Source: Bacillus sp. OV166
Lineage (GTDB): Bacteria > Bacillota > Bacilli > Bacillales > Cytobacillaceae
Assembly: GCF_900177675.1 (NCBI RefSeq)
Contig: NZ_FXWM01000001.1
Coordinates: 5,403,001-5,467,000, forward strand
Direction: 5' to 3'
Length of the DNA: 64,000 nt
Of the stretch, positions 59,559 through 64,000 are shown piece after piece. Under the pieces are notes generated by a model. That model ran no database searches. It worked only from the letters and a program-made list of their open reading frames with translations, and had not been told where the DNA came from. The translations under genes and the position numbers were made by a program. Numbering within the stretch: the first letter of the stretch is position 1; each line of letters begins with the position of its first letter.

Positions 59559-61591
59559 TTTAGTAGTTTCCTTTCTTCCGCCACTTGGTCTTCCTCGATA
59601 ATGATAACTCCCCAAGGTTCTAAATCCATTGTTTGACCTATATTCACTGCTCTTTCTGTCAACAGTTCCAAACCTTCGTTATGGGGATACTTAAAGACTT
59701 TCGTTTCATCAGAATAATTAAAGTAATAATGAAGCATCTTGCCATTTTGATTGATTCCAGATTTAATGATTAATGAAAAGGCTAAATCTTGGTCAACTCC
59801 CCATAAGCTTGCCTTTTTAACAGACTGTTCTAGCACCTTTTTCATTATGGCTGCACTTGGTATACAACCAATGTAGGTTGCACTACCCATACCGTATTGA
59901 TTTTCAGTGATGGCTGCATATTTACCCCATTGTGGGTGGTCATAATAAGCAAGAACTTCTGCGGTTGTTGGTGTAATTAGCTCCATCCATGTTTCCACAA
60001 AATTATTTTCTTCGCCTACCTGAAAAGGATCATTTCTTAGTGAAACATTTTTCGGCTCAACAAACATATTGTAATAAATACCACAAGCTTCATTTATGAT
60101 GCCTGGTTGATGTGAAGTTCTTACCTTAACATTTTCATCCGTAAAACCACTCTTAAAGGTATAAACAATATGTCCGCCGTTTTTAACAAATTCGTTTAAT
60201 CGTTCTAATAGATTATTGGAAGCAGTATACAATGCGGGTACCACTAACATTGAATAGTCCCCAAGATTATCACTAGTTGGATTCACAAAATCGCAGCCAA
60301 TATTCATTTTGTATAACTCATCATACATCAGTCGAACAATGTCATTGTAGTTCTTAGAGGTTGATTGATTAAATTTAAACCAATTTAAGGCGGTTAACGA
60401 CTCATTGCTAACTAGAATCGCAACTTTATTTTTTTTCTTTAAGTTAACTAGATGTGGAGAAAGTCTTTCGAAATCCTTTCCAATTGTTTTCGCTTCATTG
60501 TATACAGGATTGGGTTCAAAATCATGACTTAATAAACCTTTCCAATATGTTTCAAAAGAGTTATGGATGGAATGCCAATGCCAGTAAGCTACCATATTTG
60601 CCCCAGAAGCAAGATGACTAAATGCCTGCAATCTAAGTTGACCAGGGTATGGAGTCCAGTTAGTAAAAGCTTGAGCCTCTGTTTCTATTACTAGATAATT
60701 CTTTCCCTTTGTGGATCTAGCAACATCGCCCCCAAAGGAAATTTCAATTCCTGTTAGATCGTCTTGTGAAGGATGATAAATATCCACTCCGGTTACATCG
60801 AAGGCTCTTGAAGCTTCAAAGTGATCTACATTCGGTTGGATTCCGTAGGAGTATCCTCTCCATTCAAAGTCAAAATTTTGTGTGACAAACTGACTGGAAC
60901 GCTTATATTCATTGACAATGGATACTTGCCAACTTAGGAAATCAGTGACTAGCTTTCGTTGAAACTTAGAAAACTCCGATCCAAGGCTGCCATTAATAGT
61001 TCCGACAACGGAGGGAAAGTCCTCCCAGCTGTTTATCCGGTTGCTCCAATAATCGAGACCAAATTTCTCATTTAGACTATCAATTGTCTTGAATTTTTCC
61101 TTCATATATTTTACGAATAATAGTTGGACATTCGGTCCTGCTGTATTATAATGCTTCGTTTCATTATCTGTTTGGTAACCAATTACCGCAGGATGATCTT
61201 TTACATGACCAATCAACTTTCGGATGATTCTTTCTGAATAAAAAAGATAGCTAGGATTGGTAATATCCATAATCTGGCGAGCGCCATATCGGCCAGGTCC
61301 ATTTTGGGTTACTGCTAACACATCTGGATGTTCCTTGACCATCCAGGTGGGAACAGCATAGGTTGGTGTTCCCACAATAACTTTGATTCCAGCATTGTGC
61401 ATCGCATCAAGAACCCGATCCACTGATGTAAAATCGAAAACCCCGTTTTGTGGTTCATGGGTACTCCAGGTCGATTCGGCAATCCGAACAACATTGATTC
61501 CAGCATCCTTCATCATCTGAATATCTTTATCTAAACGATCGTAGGGCATATATTCATCGTAATATGCTACTCCGTATAACAATTGTTGCAT
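59555..61591 (-). CDS. beta-galactosidase, glycoside hydrolase family 42
   Basis: 678 aa, ATG after GAAGGGGTTTACCTA. GH42: LYGVAYYDEYMPYDRLDKDI, RIAESTWSTHEPQNG, acid/base Glu in IGYQTDNETKHY, nucleophile Glu in YLVIETEAQAFTNW, then a trimerisation domain and C-terminal beta domain. No signal peptide. It cleaves terminal beta-galactosides, for example from imported galacto-oligosaccharides, as GanA does in B. subtilis. Coupled to the GH30 gene downstream; sugar permease genes upstream. Confidence 0.92.
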   Translation of the reverse strand: MQQLLYGVAYYDEYMPYDRLDKDIQMMKDAGINVVRIAESTWSTHEPQNGVFDFTSVDRVLDAMHNAGIKVIVGTPTYAVPTWMVKEHPDVLAVTQNGPGRYGARQIMDITNPSYLFYSERIIRKLIGHVKDHPAVIGYQTDNETKHYNTAGPNVQLLFVKYMKEKFKTIDSLNEKFGLDYWSNRINSWEDFPSVVGTINGSLGSEFSKFQRKLVTDFLSWQVSIVNEYKRSSQFVTQNFDFEWRGYSYGIQPNVDHFEASRAFDVTGVDIYHPSQDDLTGIEISFGGDVARSTKGKNYLVIETEAQAFTNWTPYPGQLRLQAFSHLASGANMVAYWHWHSIHNSFETYWKGLLSHDFEPNPVYNEAKTIGKDFERLSPHLVNLKKKNKVAILVSNESLTALNWFKFNQSTSKNYNDIVRLMYDELYKMNIGCDFVNPTSDNLGDYSMLVVPALYTASNNLLERLNEFVKNGGHIVYTFKSGFTDENVKVRTSHQPGIINEACGIYYNMFVEPKNVSLRNDPFQVGEENNFVETWMELITPTTAEVLAYYDHPQWGKYAAITENQYGMGSATYIGCIPSAAIMKKVLEQSVKKASLWGVDQDLAFSLIIKSGINQNGKMLHYYFNYSDETKVFKYPHNEGLELLTERAVNIGQTMDLEPWGVIIIEEDQVAEERKLLK

Positions 61592-61637
61592 TAGGTAAAC
61601 CCCTTCCAGTTAATCTATTAATCATTTGCTTTATTAA

Positions 61638-62459
61638 TTATTTAATAGCTCCATCTGCTATTCCCTTAAGAATGTATTTTTGGAATATGGCGTAAAAGAC
61701 AATGACAGGAAGGGCCGTGATAATAAGCCCGGATAGAATTTTTGGCCAATCACTGTTATATTGACCGAATAACATGTTTACCGATAACATTAATGTATAA
61801 TTATTTACATCGGTAAGCATAATCATTGGCAATAAGAAATCGTTCCATAACCATAGAACATCTAAAATAAGGATGGTTGCAGTAATAGGTTTTAAAAGAG
61901 GAAATATAATTTTTGTGAATATTTGGAAGTCATTGCAACCATCAATTCTTGCAGCTTCCTCAAGTTCTTTCGGAATCGTTTTAACAAATCCATGATATAG
62001 AAATATCGCCATGTTAACCCCGAGGCCAATATAAATAAGGCCCAATCCGAATGTTGATCCCTGTACGGACAACCCCTTTGCTACTTTTGTTAGCGTGATC
62101 ATTATGGAGTGAAATGGAACAAGCATTGATGCTAGGAATAAGGTAAACAAGAAATTGCTCAACTTACCCTTTGTTCTTGCTAGTTTATATCCAGCTAGTG
62201 AACCGCAAATAACAATTCCTGCCAGTCCGATAACGGTCACAATTATGGTATTCCAAGCACTATTGAATAAATCTAACTCTTCGAATATTCCTGTATAATT
62301 TTCAAAATGTAATTTTGTAGGGAGCTTCATAACAGATGTAAAAATCTCCCCTTGTGATTTAAATGAATTGATGACAGCCATGTATATTGGAAAAAATGAA
62401 ATCGCCGCAAAAATTGCCAAAACTAAAGTTGTACCAATAGGAACCAGTTTCTTTTGCAT
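61638..62459 (-). CDS. carbohydrate ABC transporter permease (MalG-like)
   Basis: 273 aa with six spans; the ATPase-contact loop ELEEAARIDGCNDFQIFTKI and the C-terminal KYILKGIADGAIK are the MalG-family hallmark. The start overlaps the stop of the other permease by one base (TAATG). It imports a sugar together with its partner and the binding protein at 63503. The ATPase is not in the window; in Bacillus a shared MsmX-type ATPase is usual. Confidence 0.92.
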   Translation of the reverse strand: MQKKLVPIGTTLVLAIFAAISFFPIYMAVINSFKSQGEIFTSVMKLPTKLHFENYTGIFEELDLFNSAWNTIIVTVIGLAGIVICGSLAGYKLARTKGKLSNFLFTLFLASMLVPFHSIMITLTKVAKGLSVQGSTFGLGLIYIGLGVNMAIFLYHGFVKTIPKELEEAARIDGCNDFQIFTKIIFPLLKPITATILILDVLWLWNDFLLPMIMLTDVNNYTLMLSVNMLFGQYNSDWPKILSGLIITALPVIVFYAIFQKYILKGIADGAIK

Positions 62460-63418
62460 TATGCTTCCACCTCTTTCTTTTTCAATACTTTCACTTGAAT
62501 CAGCGTGATGACCAACACAATCAAGAAGAGAATCATTGCTTTAGCATTCGCATAGCCATATCGAAAATTATTGGAAAAGGCTTCTTCATAAATATTCAGC
62601 GCCATAACCTGTGTCGATCTTCCAGGCCCGCCTGCAGTAAGTGCATAAACTACATCAAAAACTTTAAATGCACCATTTAATGTTAAGAAAGCGCAAATCG
62701 TTATTGCATGCATGATCATCGGAATCGTCACGTGGAAAAGTCTTTGAATTGGATTTGCACCATCAATCATAGCAGCCTCTTTTAGGTGTTGCGGAACTCC
62801 TTGAAGTGCAGCCATATAGATAACCATCATATAGCCAATCCCATGCCATAAGGACACGATAAGAATGGAGTAGAAGGAAACGTTGGCATCACCAATCCAT
62901 GCCTGATCAAGAAATGATAAAACAGCCTTTTTGGATAATTCCGGTAGGACGTTGGTAAAAATAAATGAAAACATGAATGCACTAATAATCAAACTCAACA
63001 TATTAGGCATAAAAAAGATGGTTCGAAAAAAAGCTTTTGTTCTAACTCTAGTTTCAATGAATAAGGCAAGAAGCAACGCAATCACGTTCTGAAAAACAAA
63101 CATGAACGCTGTATATTTTAAAGTGAAGAAAAAAGAATGGCGAAATGCAGGGTCATCTTTAAAAGCTTCAATATAATTGCTTATTCCAACAAAGTTATAG
63201 GTTTGAGATAGAGCAGTCCAATCTGTAAAACTATAGAATCCCGCTCCAATCATTGGAATCAACAAGAATACAGAATAAAATACAAATGCAGGTAGAACAA
63301 ATAAGATTAAACTAATGGAACCTTTATGTTTTTTTAGATTTAAACCACTTTTAGAGCTTACTTTAGGTTGTACTTGTTCAATAACCATTTCAACACTTTG
63401 CTTATTTAACTGCGACAT
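62459..63418 (-). CDS. carbohydrate ABC transporter permease (MalF-like)
   Basis: 319 aa, ATG after GAGGTGTTAGGTA. Six spans and the ATPase-contact motif HLKEAAMIDGANPIQRLFHV, then LNGAFKVFDVVYALTAGGPG, both typical of MalF/UgpA-type permeases. A basic N-terminal cytoplasmic segment of about 30 residues precedes the first span. Partner of the MalG-like permease. Confidence 0.92.
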   Translation of the reverse strand: MSQLNKQSVEMVIEQVQPKVSSKSGLNLKKHKGSISLILFVLPAFVFYSVFLLIPMIGAGFYSFTDWTALSQTYNFVGISNYIEAFKDDPAFRHSFFFTLKYTAFMFVFQNVIALLLALFIETRVRTKAFFRTIFFMPNMLSLIISAFMFSFIFTNVLPELSKKAVLSFLDQAWIGDANVSFYSILIVSLWHGIGYMMVIYMAALQGVPQHLKEAAMIDGANPIQRLFHVTIPMIMHAITICAFLTLNGAFKVFDVVYALTAGGPGRSTQVMALNIYEEAFSNNFRYGYANAKAMILFLIVLVITLIQVKVLKKKEVEA

Positions 63419-63452
63419 TACCTAACACCTCACTGACATTGTTGTTTTGGAT

Positions 63453-63488
63453 AATGATAAAGACAGCTGTAAGCTGCCTTTATCATTC
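63453..63488. terminator. intercistronic hairpin after the sugar-binding protein gene
   Basis: AATGATAAAGACAGCT / AGCTGCCTTTATCATT with a three-base loop, one mismatch, no T-tract. Likely a stabilising or attenuating element between binding protein and permease genes. Confidence 0.55.
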
Positions 63489-63502
63489 ACTGAATTTAAA
63501 AT

Positions 63503-64000
63503 TTACTTATTATTTTGGTTGAATTGGTCCCAAGCACGGTCCAAGCCTTTGATGACATCCTTCTGAGATGCATCCCCTGCAAAATAACTTTGTAGTAATT
63601 TCTGTGACTCGTCTTTTACAGCAATCGGGATCGGAGGATCTTGGTAAGCCTTTCCTTGAGATACATATTCAGTTGAATCCTTTAACCAAGGAAATGGTTC
63701 AAAGGTATGTTTGCTAGAGACAGCATTAAACCCAAGGCTTTTATAAAATTCACTAGAATCTTTATCATCCAAAATATAATTGATTAAATCCTTTGCGACA
63801 TCTTTATGTTTGCTCATTTTTGATACTGCAAGAGATGTTGATGTAGAAAGGTTTATTTGTGTCGTTGCTGAATCATCATTGACTGGAAGTGGAGCAACGC
63901 CAAATTCAAAGTCCTTGTTTGTTTTTAAAATCGAATCTGCCATCCATGGACCTTGGATCCACATCGCAGCTTTACCGTTAGCGAAGTCTGCAGCTCCTTG
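63503..64000 (-). CDS. extracellular sugar-binding protein, C-terminal part (cut by window edge)
   Basis: At least 165 residues, open to the window edge. FANGKAAMWIQGPWMADSIL, FGVAPLPVNDDS and AKDLINYILDDKDSSEFYKS are typical of family 1 solute-binding proteins (maltose/multiple-sugar type). The N-terminal lobe and lipoprotein signal lie outside. Followed by a hairpin and the two permease genes. Confidence 0.88.
   Translation of the reverse strand, partial: QGAADFANGKAAMWIQGPWMADSILKTNKDFEFGVAPLPVNDDSATTQINLSTSTSLAVSKMSKHKDVAKDLINYILDDKDSSEFYKSLGFNAVSSKHTFEPFPWLKDSTEYVSQGKAYQDPPIPIAVKDESQKLLQSYFAGDASQKDVIKGLDRAWDQFNQNNK

Overview
The window is chromosomal DNA from a low-GC, spore-forming member of the Bacillaceae (Bacillus, Neobacillus or Mesobacillus type; genus not resolvable by eye). 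Supporting signs are a Bacillus-type 16S rRNA with tandem promoters, a serine T-box leader, AGGAGG ribosome sites with many TTG/GTG starts, sigma-A and sigma-54 promoters, cre sites, a YjcZ-type spore peptide and PerR/Fur- and AraR-like operators. No prophage, insertion sequence or CRISPR array was seen.

Layout. 1-1.3 kb: 5' part of a 16S rRNA gene on the minus strand with its P1/P2 promoters. 1.6-8 kb: MgtC/SapB protein, tRNA-Ala(GGC), a DUF485-acetate/monocarboxylate symporter pair, a DEAD-box helicase, a small serine hydrolase and a LysR regulator. 8-19.8 kb (minus): a LIV-type ABC importer, a 59-aa protein, a KAS III-like condensing enzyme, an alpha/beta hydrolase and an acyl-CoA ligase, next to a 1082-aa regulator with a STAND-type ATPase, a helical repeat region and a SARP-type (winged helix + BTAD) C-terminus. 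Two promoters in this cluster carry the same TGTAAC direct repeats with an 11-bp period, as expected for a SARP regulator; I consider this the best candidate for an undescribed system. 20-28.5 kb: a 47-aa CxxC/CxxC protein, a GGDEF-EAL protein, hom and thrB with thrC between them deleted to a roughly 100-bp scar, a T-box-controlled serA and a HAD hydrolase.

28.7-43.7 kb: an agmatine/putrescine/GABA catabolic regulon. Agmatinase forms putrescine, PuuP-type permeases import it, a putrescine aminotransferase and an aldehyde dehydrogenase make GABA, GabT and GabD make succinate, and a glutamate dehydrogenase can regenerate the 2-oxoglutarate used by the transaminases. Five -24/-12 promoters, one sigma-54 activator gene in the middle and a repeated upstream motif (TTATTCAATTTTGCATA type) tie it together; cre-like sites lie between two of these promoters and their genes.

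43.7-53.5 kb: a LysM cell-wall hydrolase, a Dps protein, a glutaredoxin-thioredoxin-reductase fusion behind a PerR/Fur-like box, a 2-hydroxyacid dehydrogenase, an AbrB-type gene with a nonsense codon, a YjcZ peptide, the BdbCD disulfide pair and a heterodimeric ABC exporter. 53.9-64 kb (minus): araBDA with AraR-like and cre sites, then GH30 and GH42 glycosidases and a sugar ABC importer whose binding protein runs off the right edge, together suggesting use of arabinose- and galactose-containing plant oligosaccharides.
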